Assembly (NCBI GenBank): GCA_016490735.1
Contig: JAEMWC010000003.1
Coordinates: 45,001 to 109,000, forward strand
Origin: Pachyseris speciosa
Taxonomy: Eukaryota; Cnidaria; Anthozoa; Scleractinia; Pachyseridae
Length of the DNA stretch: 64,000 nt
Reading direction: 5' to 3'
Notes under the pieces: generated by a model
The model's input: only the letters and a program-made list of their open reading frames with translations
Databases searched by the model: none
Told to the model about the DNA's origin: nothing
Translations under genes and position numbers: made by a program
Shown: positions 41,715-53,331 of the stretch, piece by piece
How positions within the stretch are numbered: position 1 is the stretch's first letter
How the letters are laid out: each line of letters starts with the position of its first letter

Positions 41715-42359
41715 TTTTACACGTAGCAAGTGTAGGAGGAAGAGATCTTTCAAACCAAAACTAAATGAACAAGAGAAAAAGAAAGCGAGGCAAGAAAAGC
41801 GAAAGAAAAGGGGAGGAGAGAAAGCGAAAGGTAGAAGGAGACGGGGTGGTGAAACCTTTCAACCCAAATTTTGTTTTCTGCGCATGCCCGATCTTGGAAA
41901 GCTAAAATTAAGCATCAGAAATGAGAAGGGCGCGATGAACTCCACCAGCAAACAGAGTATTGGGCAGTTTTGGTTCTTTTTGGCTAGAATCTGGCCAGAA
42001 AATGGCTCGACGAGCTTCAAAAGGTGTTTTTCGGCAAAATTCTCGGTAGTCCATGGGTTAATAAAATTTCTCGGCAAAGGTTATTAGAAAACCTGACTGG
42101 TATTCACGTATGGGCGACAAAACAAAGCTAATATCTCCTAATCGATCCTGTCAAGCAGTATATACAGTATTCGTATAAGATAAAAGCATTGGTAAACACA
42201 CATTTCAAGATGTTTTGTACATCGAATATATCTTATTACGTCACCATTTTTGAAGGGCAAAATTACTGAATGCTGATTGGTCGAAGAAGGCAGCATTTTT
42301 TCTTAATTTTGCGCTTGATTGGTCGAGCGCCAGAAGAACTTGCTCTTGATTGGCTGAAA
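41715..42359. other. Non-coding stretch
   Basis: A Lys/Arg-rich open frame (41760-41860, AGAGAAAAAGAAAGC repeats) is purine-rich low complexity rather than a gene. TGATTGGTCGA motifs occur at 42273 and 42317. Confidence 0.35.
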
Positions 42360-43010
42360 TCATCGCATTCACAGTTGCCTTCTTCATTTTGAGCACAACA
42401 ACTTCTTCATCTTCTTCGAAGTTTTTTTCTTTTAACTTAGGTTGTACTGGTTGAAAAAGCGATAAAGATAAGATCAAGTGCTAGCTTGCAAACTGAGACA
42501 CCCCAGAAGGTGCATTATTTTCGCGTGAAAAAAGAGGAACAAAAGATTTTTTTTCGTGAAATGCTTAACAATTAGATGGCGCCCGGCGACGGGCATCATT
42601 AATGGTAGGAACAAGTAGGAAGAAGGTCTTTCTCTGACTGTTTGCTGTTTTTACGGATGCGTTTTTTCAAATAGATGAGTATTTTCAAATGAGAGAAACC
42701 TCTACAGCACAGGTGAATCAAATCAATTGAAGCTTACTATTTGGTTTAGTCGTTGTTTCCTTGTTCAGGAAAGAAAATCACATTTTTCTCTCAACTATAT
42801 GTAAATGATAACAATCTGTACTTGTTTTGGATGCAAAGAAGTATTTGAATTGTTTGTTTGTTTTGCTTGCGAGCAAACGAGAGTGCAGTGTTCTTTACAG
42901 CTGGCTGTTTTTCGACGCGCCTCGAGAGTGTTAAGAAAATTTTGCTTTTATGTTATTTGTGTTAAGACACGTAATCGTAATGAGTCCTCGTAAAATTAAG
43001 TTGCTGAAAG
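42360..43010 (-). repeat. Left arm of a large inverted pair
   Basis: Homologous, in reverse complement, to 49750-50470. Matching blocks in order: GAAGAAGATGAAGAAGTTGT/GAAGAAGATGAAATTGT, CATTAATGG, CCGTTTGCTGTTTTT, AAACCTCTACARCACAGG, GAATTGTTTGTTTGTTTTG, CGTAATCGYAATGAGTCCTC. On the minus strand here, and on the plus strand at the other arm, the frame EEDE.V.LK..K.T is shared, hinting at an ancient coding origin. Confidence 0.75.
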
Positions 43011-43044
43011 CAAGTGAAATTAGATACAGCAAGATAACATAGAA

Positions 43045-43190
43045 GGCACTTCAACTTTAACTTCAACTTTATTTAGTAAAAATGATCTTACAATAGACTG
43101 GCCCGCAGAGTAGCAATTGCTAATCTAGGCGGCCCAGCGGAAAAAAATTAAAACGAAAAGAAAAGAAAAGAAAAGAAAGGAAGGAATCAT
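43045..43190 (-). mobile_element. Retroposon 3' end with (GTTGAA)n tail
   Basis: Read on the minus strand: GGGCCGCCTAGATTAGCAAT, TGCTACTCTGCGGGCCAGTC, then TAAATAAAGTTGAAGTTAAAG (43047-43075), a tail type seen on CR1/L2-like LINEs and their SINEs. An (AAAAG)n run adjoins at 43155-43178. Confidence 0.6.
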
Positions 43191-43379
43191 ATTTTAAGTT
43201 ACAATAATTTATATTGAGGTGTGTCATCATGAATCAGTTTATATTTTTAATGGACAGTCAAGGTCTTGTCCGATCCTCGTTTGGACCTCGTCAGGACGTT
43301 CACGTGTAAATACAAACATATTAGTTTGAAACGATGATATGTGAACACACAATATACGAAACAAAATAACAGGCCCACG

Positions 43380-44450
43380 CTGAGGGTTCATGGTGTGAGA
43401 TGAGGTGATGTGATTAGCGCGTGGACTTTACACAGCTGTTTACATGGAACACTTGTAACGTGTAATGGCAGGTTCTTTCCCTAACCAAGAATCTCTTAGC
43501 TACTCATTGTCTTTTTTTCTTCTAGGTTTTTTCAAGAGGCCCCAACGAAAAAAAAATACTAAAATAAACTTTGTGCCATCCAAGAGAGGATAACTAGTCG
43601 GTGAATCATTCGCCCACAACTTCCCTCGACATCTAAAAAACTGAATCATAACTAATTAGAAACATACATAACACTGAAGCAAGTCAGTTAATGTTATAGG
43701 TACCAATAAAAATATACATTGTGCCCAGTTTACTGCAGAAAAACACCTTTCTTAGCAAGGAATATCAGCCGGTAAGGGACCAAAATCGCCAAAGCTTTAT
43801 TATAAACGGGTTATTATAAACGATCATACTGAATTACTAGGGTACTGAATTCCGAAAAAGGAAGTGGGAGCCTATGTTTGTATACCTTCTTCTCCTAACT
43901 TAAGAATTGGTGTGTTTGCGAAGCGGATCAATATTCTTCATTTGAGTTCAATATCTTTCAGCATTTTGAATTTAATCAGATTACTTTTTCGATGACGTTT
44001 ATTGATATAGGATGGCGTTGAACGAAATTCCCTCAATTCGTTGAAGTTTTTTGCTCACCGCTCCAGTGAGATGTTGTTTTCACTCAAGATTAATTTTTGC
44101 AGTGTTGCCAGATCACAAGTTATCCTGCTAAGAACACGAAATAGCTGAAAGCTATTGGAGGGGACTTTCTTCCTTATGTCATACCAACGCTAAATAAACT
44201 GGGGAATCCCCTTGCTGTTGCAGAAAGGTTATTTCTCTCAATGGCGTAATTCTTAAAGTAGGTATAATAACACATTAACTTCAGGCCTTGTCTCCTTAAA
44301 ACATTTTGGCTGAGATATTTCACCGGCGACATATCAAAATCTACGACAAATAGAGTGACTGTCAAATGCAAAGTTAGACGCTGGTGTGACACAACGACGT
44401 GTTATTCGGAAAGAGCTGACTCGGCGCCTTTTCTAACTGCCCTCTTCCTT
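43380..44450. repeat. Direct segmental duplication, copy 1
   Basis: Shares ordered blocks with 45770-46990: GAGGTGATGT..TGATTAGCG, TTCAATATCTTTCA, GAATTTAATCA, CCA.TGAGATGTTG, CTGGGGAATCCCCTTGC, CTCAATG.CGTAATTCTT, and GACTCG near the end. Divergence is high with many indels. No gene is recognised in either copy. Confidence 0.7.
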
Positions 44451-44929
44451 CTTGAAATTTATATCAGTATTCTGTTTTTTCGCCATCAAATTTAGACATT
44501 GATGAATGGAAGCCTGTCAGTTCCTTGCATGAAATTGCATCCAATTTCGTCATCCTCACGCAAGCTTAACTGGATTTCGTTCTTCCTCTTATGGGAGGAG
44601 CTGGCGAGGCTATTCAAAAATTCAAGTTTCCGCACCCGTTTCGTTTAATGACGTGCATCGCCGCGCACCAAGTTTGCGTTGTCATAAATGGAGGACGAAC
44701 TGGAGGAATATTCACCAACCAAAACTTTTATTCCTTACATGTATGGAACCAATGTATTCGTTAACTATTGTTCTTTATTCTCAGTGTTTATAGCGTTGTG
44801 AAACTTGCAGAAACACCAAAGATACTGGGCCATGTACAGAACATGACGGAGTAATCGCAAGAAAGCACGTTGACTCTACTTCCGATTGACTTCTTACTGC
44901 AGGTCACTTGGGTATAAAAGCCGGGACCC
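44451..44929. other. Non-coding stretch
   Basis: No gene seen. Confidence 0.3.
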
Positions 44930-45310
44930 AGGGGTGTACTCCCTTATTTAGACTATATAGGTATGTGCGGCCCCAAAGGGTATGGTTTTTTAGCCGTTTT
45001 GGTCTGAAAAAGGGTATGGTTTATGCAATCTAGTCTTGACTTGGATATGTTTTTTCGAAGAGGCTGTTTCTTCATCATTAGGCGATAAGACCATCAACAA
45101 AAGCCGTTCTTTTTTGTCTTTTAATTGTGTTTACGCCAACCATGTACGTGAAATAGGTCTGCAATGGGGTATCGAATTTTTGGTCAGGTCTGAAGTAGGG
45201 TAGGGAAAATCGCAGATTTTGGTCTGAAATGGGGTAAGGTTTCAGGAAGCGGGCCGCACACCCCACCCAATTTTTCTGGGAGTATTCTCCCCCCCCCCCC
45301 CGGGAGCCGG
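44930..45310 (-). repeat. Interspersed repeat with GGTATGGTTT / TGGTCTGAAA blocks
   Basis: Tandem-like blocks AAAGGGTATGGTTT, GTTTTGGTCTGAAA and GGTCTGAAATGGGGTAAGGT end near a 16-base C run (45286-45301). Resembles a common anthozoan repeat. Not coding. Confidence 0.5.
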
Positions 45311-45769
45311 GGCCACAATTCGGTCACACCAAAATCGCATAAAATAGGAATATTGCAATTAACCTACATTCACACTGTCCCTGTGATGTTCCGGTCGTAA
45401 AGTACGACTCATAAAAAGTTCCTCCGATCCTGTTAATTTGATTCCAGCCTAACAACCAGCCATGAAAGATGATTCCAAAAGGCTTTCCCCCTTTAGTCTT
45501 GACCTAGCCGGTATATTCTATATTCTAAGATTAAAGTTAACTTCCAAAGAGTATTTTCAACCCGCAAAATGAATCCCTCTAGAAAAACTTACAAGCAAAT
45601 AAAACACACTAAGAGATGACGCCAGCCGCGCGAGGAGTATTGCTATTGTTTCATGATGATAGGCCCAGAGGTGACCAATCAAAGCTCGGCCAACGCGCGT
45701 AAAAAGATGCCAAATAGGACAATTTTTATGAAAGATAAGGATAAAAACAATGGTCATGCATGTTTATGA
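45311..45769. other. Non-coding stretch
   Basis: No gene seen. Confidence 0.3.
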
Positions 45770-46990
45770 TTTGAGGTGAGGTGAGGTGAGGTGATGTACT
45801 GATTAGCGTGTGAAAAATCAAAGACACAAGATCCCTTCAAGTCCGAACTTAGATGGTCTCTGTATTGGCGTGCCACATTAGACACACAGTCTCTTTTTCT
45901 CATTATTTTTTTTTTCAGGAGAATCAGCGAAAAAGCGCTGCTAATGTAGCTCCTTCCGGGATGATAGTAACAGTTTCCTTGTATATGTATGTATAAGCAA
46001 TGTAACTTTAGCGTATAATTCTTTAATTTTCTTTTAAACTTCTTTTATGTGTTTGTTTGTTTGGTTTCTTGTATAAACGTTTCTTCCATACCGAACTAAT
46101 CAGCAGACTAATCGCATCACTAACTTGACTCGACAACTACAAATTATATGTCATAGACAGCATACTTATACAGTATACGAGATTCCATCTGTTAACTGGA
46201 GTCCCCAGTTTTGCTCATACAGGAACATCGTGGTAGCCCAGATAATCAGCAAAAGATCTACATCAAAGCCATCAAAGCCTATATATCTCAAAATCGTACC
46301 TTAGAAATGGTTAAAATTATTGTACCCGGAGAACGCCACCGTACCCGCCCAAAAAATCAAAGACTAATGCTATGGTAGTCTCTTAAAACGAAGTGTTTTC
46401 AAGTAGCGGATTATACATTTATGTTCAATATCTTTCAACATATCAATTGAATTTAATCAACTTACCTTTTCAGGGACGTTTGAAGATATGAAATGATGTT
46501 GGACCAAAATGCTTTGTTAGGTCACCAGGCTATGTTCCAATGAGATGTTGCTCTCTCTGAAGAGTCATGCTAGTTCAAATCCCATTAAGAGAGAACTAAG
46601 ACCGTGGAGTGGACTTTATTCTGCCTCATCTTATTCCAATGTTCAATAATCTGGGGAATCCCCTTGCAGGTTATTTGTCTCAATGACGTAATTCTTGAAA
46701 TAATGATATTAAAAAGCATGTATTAAACTCATGTCTAGGCTTCGTCTGCCTATTTAAAAACCAACCAGAAAGCTGCAAAGCGCCAAGCTTCTTTCCCCAG
46801 TCCAAATCCCACCTAGCTTATTACTGTTAGCACTAATATCACACTGTGTGACAGCGAGGGTGTATTCGGGATGCAATAGTAGTCTTATAGTCTGACTCTA
46901 GGGTGGCACAATGACGAGTTCAGTGTATAAGAGGTGACTCGCTTTTTTCTAACTTACTGCCTCCTACTTTCTTGATAATCAATGAATTTT
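45770..46990. repeat. Direct segmental duplication, copy 2
   Basis: Partner of 43380-44450, about 2.4 kb downstream in the same orientation. It starts with a GAGGTGAGGTGAGGTGAGGT expansion (45773-45792). Confidence 0.7.
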
Positions 46991-47099
46991 GTTTATCCCC
47001 CAGCAAAGTTAGCATTGCTTCCTTTCATAGCCTTTAAAAATAATTTGGAAAAAGAAACTGGGAATCTTCATAAAAGTATCAACCAAGCCAAACCTGATG

Positions 47100-47350
47100 T
47101 ATGAGAATGAATATATGAAAATCATATATTTGAACTGCGGATTAATGATGAAATATGTGACTGATCATCGCAGTTATGAACACTACTTAAGAAGTAGTGA
47201 AAATAAAGCCTGAAAAAAATTCAGGCTTGTACGGGATTCGAACCCACGACCTCTGCGATACCGGTGCGGCGCTCTACCGACTGAGCTAACAAGCCCGATC
47301 TGGGAGCTGGTAGTTTTGTTGGTTCGTAATATACCCGTGAGTGATGCATA
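47100..47350 (-). mobile_element. tRNA-derived SINE, tandem copy 1
   Basis: The minus-strand tRNA-like part is 47224-47295: a perfect 7-bp acceptor stem (GGCTTGT/ACAAGCC), A box TAGCTCAGTCGG and canonical B box GGTTCGAATCC. The anticodon arm has mismatches and lacks U33, so it is not a functional tRNA. The body has a GCCTGAA/TTCAGGC hairpin, ACTACTTAAGTAGT and an ATATATGAAAATCATATAT palindrome. Confidence 0.8.
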
Positions 47351-47603
47351 TGTGAGAATGAATATATGAAAATCATATATTTGAACTGCGGATTAATGAT
47401 GAAATATGTGACTGATCATCGCAGTTATGAACACTACTTAAGCAGTAGTGAAAATAAAGCCTGAAAAAAATTTCAGGCTTGTACGGGATTCGAATCCACG
47501 ACCTCTGCGATACCGGTGCAGCGCTCTACCGACTGAGCTAACAAGCCATCTGAGAGCTGGTCGTTTTGTTGGTTCGTAATATACCGGTACCCGTGAGTGG
47601 TGA
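47351..47603 (-). mobile_element. tRNA-derived SINE, tandem copy 2
   Basis: Almost identical to copy 1 (period about 250 bases), including the flank GGTTCGTAATATACC. The tRNA-like part is 47476-47547; its B box differs by one base (GATTCGAATCC). Since flank and SINE are duplicated together, this is a tandem duplication rather than two independent insertions. Confidence 0.8.
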
Positions 47604-48072
47604 AAAAATCCGTGTTAATAAACTCAGGAGCGTTACTTCGCAACTGTCAGTTTGACAGATCCCAGAGGAAAGACCAGCGCGTCCTGCAAACCTAACCCCG
47701 GCAGCTCGTTTCAGACGTTCTTCGAGATACAGATGTTCTGCAGAACCCCAGTGTTTCAGCGACAACCGACCAGTTGGGTGCAAATACGGTAACAGTCTTC
47801 GATCCAGAATTCTGCAGCGTCAATTCGGTGCTAAGATCTTCAACGTCCACGATACAGAGCATTTCTACCTCGGTTGTTTCCACGCCGCGTCCATCCCCCC
47901 TCGGGAAGTTCTCGTAGTTTCTTAAGATATTGGTTGCAGTATTTTTCCTTTCACTAATCCATGTTTGTCGGGTTGGTTGCGTAATGTATGTGGTCGTCTA
48001 GTCACAGGAGATGTTCTGTTATCGAATTCTACCGTGCATGTGGTTTCCTGGCCACGTGCTTCACTTTGTTTC
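47604..48072. other. Unassigned sequence
   Basis: A minus-strand open frame of 63 codons (47692-47883, VEMLCIVDVEDLSTELTLQN) has coding-like composition but no recognisable domain or splice sites, so it is not called a gene. Confidence 0.3.
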
Positions 48073-48250
48073 ATTCGCCACTTCCACATCTCCTATAATA
48101 CAGTTTGTTTGCCCCCAAACATTTTGCATAACCATTGTTTTCAATTTCTCTTGGGACTTGCAATCTTTCTGAGAGGAATTGAAAGCAATGCTTATGCAAA
48201 ATTTTTGGGGGCAAACAAACTGTATTACGGGAGATGTGGAAGTGGCGAAT
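48073..48250. mobile_element. 178-bp hairpin MITE
   Basis: ATTCGCCACTTCCACATCTC, CAGTTTGTTTGCCCCCAAA and TTTTGCATAA (48073-48140) are inverted at 48185-48250 with few mismatches. I recall this as a very common cnidarian MITE. Confidence 0.88.
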
Positions 48251-48330
48251 TTCGGCCTTTAAGGCCTCAGTATGATAATTCGACGTGTTTTAGTAGTCGT
48301 CATATGTTCAAAGTTTTTTTCTGCTGTACA

Positions 48331-48440
48331 TCGTAATGCGCTGTGTGAGTTCACGTGTTTCTGAGTTATAGAGTAAAAGGGGTTGCGCTGTGTGGGCTAA
48401 CTTGACAAGAATTTTAACTATAAATCATGATGCAAAGGTT
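48331..48440. repeat. Two units of a ~46-base minisatellite
   Basis: ATGCGCTGTGTGAGTTCACG and TTGCGCTGTGTGGGCTAACT start two units that match the eight-unit array at 52730-53110. Confidence 0.75.
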
Positions 48441-49386
48441 GTTTAGAGCAGACTGCAGGATAGTGTTGGTATAGTAACTGAGTGATATGGGGCTAATTGC
48501 CTTAGGGGAACTTTAGTAAATATGCATGGTAGCATGTCAATCTTCCACTCAAGCTTTCGAATTTTTTGTTAGAAATTGGTCATTCCTAATTTCACTGATG
48601 TTGGTATCCTAAGGCATTGCTTTATATGTTCCGGGTCTGTTTTTACACGAATTTCTGATGCGACAGTGAAATTTAGAGAAAATTCCTGAGGACTCTGCAT
48701 TTTTGGCCATAGCAACAGTCATGGCAACGGTTTTTGTAGGGAGAAACATTTGGCAAAGGGAATGACGGCGTTGAAACATCGATCAACGAAATACCCCTGA
48801 AATCAATCTCTAAGGACATAGCTTTCATAAGAATAGATCATTTTACAGTGGTCGGTGAAAGCTACTTTTCTTATGTAAATCATGTTTTTCTTACGCTAAC
48901 TAGTGTTTAATCAGCATATAAATTTCCATAAGAAAAACATGTAGGCCGGTATCAAAACAATGTGACCCCTAGTCACGCATTCAATCAAAGGCCAGGGTAC
49001 CAGCAAAGAACTGTAAAATGGTGTATTGTTAAAAAGCATTTGAGTAGGCAAACATAACCCAAAAAGTAGACAACAATCTCACATGCTCGATCGGCCATTT
49101 TGGATGCGTCTCTCTTCAGCCCCGAATTCTAGTGGTATCAGTTTGAAATTTTAATACATAGATTTAGCCAAGCCTAAAAGCGGAGCTCCACGATTATTAT
49201 TATTATTTTTTTTTTTTTTTTTACTGGTATTGAGCAACTTCGCATGGCTTTCGTTGTGCCAATATTTTCTGTTTAGAGCAGTCAACAGGAATTGACCGCG
49301 GTTCAAAAACCTCATACAAAACAAAACATCACAATAAAACAATATACGACGCGTATGTTTGTTCGAAAACAAATTTAACAATCAAA
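48441..49386. other. Non-coding stretch
   Basis: No gene. An ATT/T microsatellite lies at about 49193-49222, next to GCCAAGCCTAAAAGCGGAGC, which looks like a retroposon end. Confidence 0.4.
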
Positions 49387-49742
49387 AAACGATCAAAAAT
49401 TTTTATCCAACATCGTGTTTAACCGTTTAGCCACATCTCTTAACATTGCATTTAAGCTTATTCTTAAGGCTTTCCAAGTTTGCTCTGGATCAAACATTTT
49501 CATCCAACATTTCGCGTTACGAACAAATGTTTGATCGTTTAGCCACCCCAACCAACAAAGCGTGCACAGCCGGTAAAAAGCAACCAAACGAACCACATAA
49601 CGTCGAAATTTCAGCGACAATACGCAAAAAATCGTTTTGTGTACTCACTCTGTCTACTGTTTGGTCAAACATTGTTTGTGCGTTTAGCCACCAAACGTTA
49701 TGTTTGACAAACACGATGTTGGATGAAAATGTTTGATCGTTT
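49387..49742. mobile_element. 356-bp inverted-repeat MITE
   Basis: AAACGATCAAAAATTTTTAT and CCAACATCGTGTTT (49387-49420) are inverted at 49709-49742. Interior GTTTAGCCA and GATCGTTTAG motifs repeat. It sits directly beside the right arm of the large inverted pair. Confidence 0.75.
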
Positions 49743-49749
49743 AGTCAGG

Positions 49750-50470
49750 GCTTTAATCCTTAATTTCACGAGGACTCATTGCGATTACGTGTTAATAAGA
49801 TAAGGGCAAACGTTTCTTAACGCTGTTGAGGCACGAAGGTCGAAAAACAGTCAGCCAAGCAGAGTAAAACTTAACACTCGTTCGCTTGCGAGTAAAACAA
49901 CGTAACAAAACAAACAAACAATTCAACTACTTCGTTGCGTCAAAAACGAGTAGAGATGATTGTTATTTATATCCAGTCAAGAGAAAACTACAAATTTCAT
50001 TTCTGAACAAAAGTAACAACGATTTAAGATATTTAGTTCACCTCACTGTCCTGTGTTGTAGAGGTTTCTACCACTTGAAAATAAGGGCTTACGTATTTTC
50101 GTCCACTTTAGTAAAATACACATCCTCAAAAACAGCAAACGGTTTGTCCAAAGAAAGAAGTTCTTCCACAGAGTTTGAGCTACTCCCATTAATGCCGCTG
50201 AACTGCTTTTTTGGTGGGCTGCAAGATGCCGCGGTTAAGTGACAGCAAAGACCTCGAAGCGTTAAATCATTTTGTTTTCAAGCGCACAATCGATCCAAGT
50301 TTGAAGCTTTTCCTGAGAAAAATCTTTCGGTCTTCCTCACTTGAAAATTCACCTTCCGGAGTATCCTTTAACAAGTTCTTAATTTTTATGCTTTTTACGC
50401 GAATTAAAAGACCAACTTCGATCGAAGAAGATGAAATTGTTTTGCTCAAATTGAGGAAACCAACTGAATG
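49750..50470 (+). repeat. Right arm of a large inverted pair
   Basis: Reverse-complement partner of 42360-43010, listed there. The plus-strand frame here (to 50471, ending SIEEDEIVLLKLRKPTE) is the longest coding-like remnant. The arms are diverged, so this is old. Confidence 0.75.
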
Positions 50471-51300
50471 AACTGAGAGAGACAAGAGACAAGACTAAAC
50501 GCAAATATTGTCAGGATGGTGAAGGGTGGAGAAGAGTGAAACAGATTACAAATTACCTTTTTGAAAAATTGAGGCTAAACTTTTCGAAATCCAAAGAACG
50601 TGACGTAGTTCCTTTAAAATATGACAAGTGAGCCGTCGACCATGTGCGGTCTATGTGTGCTGTAAACTAGCTTGTCGTCGTCGTCGTGCGGTGACGCCCA
50701 CGAGCAATACCGCTAGCCAAGATTACCATGAGAAAAGCACTTGACGGGTTTCTATAGGTATGGTGCTCTGCTTGGCGGCCCTTCGGGCCGCCGGAGCTCC
50801 GCTATCTTTCACGTTAGTTTTAAATAAGAAGCATCGGTTTCATGGCAATCAGCATTCAAAGAAGAAAAACGCGAGTATCAGTGGTGTTGATGGCGTCCGC
50901 TCGAGTGAAAAAGACACCGGAAGGTCTGCTTCAGCTCGGAAAATTCCGCCTCCCAAGCAATCCAAGGGAAAGGGAAAAATGACAAACAACAAGCTAAAGA
51001 GGGTGACACATATGTATCTGGTGCATTTTAATGCATACCACCTGAAATGAACACAGAACACTGTTTATCATGGTTATAGATATCCTTTTTTACTGACTGA
51101 AAACTTTATCCTTAGTTTTCTCGGTGTTGCACTTTTGCCACAACAGCAGTCACGGTCCTTTTGTGCAATTTAAACGACATTTTCGCGTTTAGCCAGTTTG
51201 TGCTGTGAACCTCGGAAAAATTAATAATGTGGAACTGCAGGAGGTTTCATTGCAATTTTGGGGGACGATAACTGCCCATCTTAACATATAAGTGGTAAAG
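50471..51300. other. Non-coding stretch with a GC-rich hairpin
   Basis: GGCGGCCCTTCGGGCCGCC (about 50773-50791) is a perfect 8-bp hairpin with a TTC loop, followed by GGAGCTCCGC. A (TCG)n run lies at about 50674-50690. No gene is supported. Confidence 0.45.
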
Positions 51301-52724
51301 ACTAGAATATTTCTCAAAAGCCCTAAAAATTTTAGCATTTTTTTTAGGTTTACAGCATAGAGCAATCATTGTAGTTTATTTTGATACCAGTATTGTCTGT
51401 ATGGGACCCATGTTTCTTTAGATATCCTTTTTAAGGTTACCTTGTACCTTCAGGGGTGTCTCTAATCTAAGTGTTGTAGCGGCTCCCGATTACATCCCAG
51501 ATACCATAAACCGTATATCAAATTAAAGCTAATTGAACTAGCTATTTGAATATTTCATTAATTTTGTGAGAAAGTGAATTACTGAACGCTCCGTCGAGTT
51601 TAAACTCGAAGGTGTAAATTAACTTTTGAAAGCTACAACTAAATGTGATTTTTGTATTTAGGGAAATTGATATTTTTCTCGAAGTCTGGAAACCAGACGC
51701 TAAAAAAACGTGTTGGGGTTTTCCTTTATTCGACTGTGTTCAAAAGTTACAGAGCATTTTCAAATTCGCTAGAAAAAGAGACGTAGCGGGCGCACGGAAA
51801 TGGCTCTCAGCGAAAAACGGTTTTGAATTATCTAATTCCCAACATGTTTTTGTTCAAGATAAGTTAATCTAGCGGCTGTCCAAATTTGATTGAAATCGAA
51901 CAAATCGCCCTTGAGTTGTAACTCTTGAAAGTGTCCTCTTCAAGACAAAAATAAACTTCGCGAAAACAGCGCTTAAAAAAATTTTCGCTACACAAACAAA
52001 CACCGCCCGCAAACACCTCTATCGACGATCGGCCAATCAATTTACGGTAACTTTTCTTCCGGTCACCTACTGTGGAAATTTTCCGCGTAATTTTATTTGC
52101 ACGCAAACTCTCATGCTACAAACAGTTCACTGGTTTATCATTTTGTTACATATTCTCCGGCTTTGACTAAGTTTACCTGACCCATCGTCATAGCCGAAAA
52201 ACTAAAAGCGCACAACCTTCATGAAGCAAAGCAACTTTTTCACGTGCAATATTTCCCGCGCAAATCGCTCCGGTTGGCTACATTCGCATTAACATATTGT
52301 CCATGTTTACATCCGGTGCATATAGTTTTTTCCCAATCTCTCGGCGACTATTCACTCGTTTTGAATTGTGGTTTTTTTTGCTTGAAAGATCACAGTAAAA
52401 AGTTCATTTTTATGGAGAAAAATAAAAATCGAAAATTTTATACCCTGAACGTACACGGTAACCTTAAAAGAAGTGGCTCTTTTTTTGGCGGCAGGGCCTG
52501 GAAACTGGTTACCATGGTTACAAAATGTCAATCACTGTCATAAAACTTCACATTTTTGGACGATCTCTTCAGTGGTACCATAATGAATTGAATCCACCAA
52601 ATATCAAAAAATAAATGAATAAATAAATTGTGAGTGGAAGACCACCTTAATTGGCAAGCACAAGGGAATCGACATGAAAATTCACATTAACGGTAACTTA
52701 GTCACGCCGTATCAAACTGTTAGG
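51301..52724. other. Non-coding stretch, possible old repeat
   Basis: TTAAGGTTACCTTG (51434) and CCACCTTAA (52643-52651) could be ends of an old TTAA-type element, but the similarity is too short to call. No gene is seen. Confidence 0.3.
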
Positions 52725-52729
52725 AGTAA

Positions 52730-53110
52730 AGATTGACTGTGTGCACTCACGTGGCACAAGTCTTAATTGTAAATCATGATGGGCTGTGTGGGATCACGTG
52801 ACCCAAGTTTCAGTTGTAAGTGATGCGCTGTGTAGACTCTCGTGACACAAGTTTTAAATGTAAATCATGATGCGCTGTCTGGGTTCACGTTATCCAAGTT
52901 TAAGTTGTAAGTCGTGATGCGCTGTGTGGGTTCCTATGACATGAGTTTTTATTGTGAATGGCGATGCATTGTGTGGACTAACGTTACATAATATTTTTAC
53001 GAAAAATTGTGATGTGTTGTGAGGAATCACGTGTTTTTGAAATCTAGTCAATTCCGATGTGACACGTGACACGACTAAGATTCAATTGCGATGCACTGTG
53101 AGGGCTCAGG
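52730..53110. repeat. Minisatellite, about 46-base unit, eight copies
   Basis: Units begin GATGCGCTGTGTGGGTTCAC at about 52735, 52778, 52822, 52868, 52916, 52962, 53010 and 53088. Most carry CACGTG or a one-base variant (an E-box) and then AAGTTTTAATTGTAAATCAT. Units are diverged from each other. Confidence 0.8.
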
Positions 53111-53331
53111 CGATTTGCGAATATTAGAGATCTTAGCAACAACAACAACAACATAGTAAAGATTTGGTAAGTTTTTATTGGTGCTTGGCACTGGTCCGCG
53201 CATTTCTAGATTTCATAGGCATATGGTCAATTTAGATTACTTAATGTTGGAATATAATAATTTAAATGAAAAGTGCAGATTTCAAAATTCATGACTACTT
53301 AGCTTTAAAAATCGATCGGCAACAGGACTGA

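Noticed and set aside
41650..42087. Lys/Arg-rich protein gene
   Set aside because: Purine-rich low complexity with part of the frame inside a MITE arm; no start or splice context.
45278..45305. G-quadruplex or terminator
   Set aside because: A simple homopolymer C run of uncertain length; no structure or context supports function.
47224..47547. Two minus-strand tRNA genes
   Set aside because: The anticodon arm has mismatches, position 33 is C rather than U, and both sit inside a duplicated SINE.
47692..47883. Small minus-strand gene
   Set aside because: Composition is coding-like but there are no splice signals, domain or ATG in good context.
48073..48336. Plus-strand open frame ending near 48336
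   Set aside because: It runs through both arms of a hairpin MITE.
51434..52651. TTAA-flanked DNA element
   Set aside because: Ends match over only a few bases (GGTTACCTT versus GGTGGTCTT); chance is likely.
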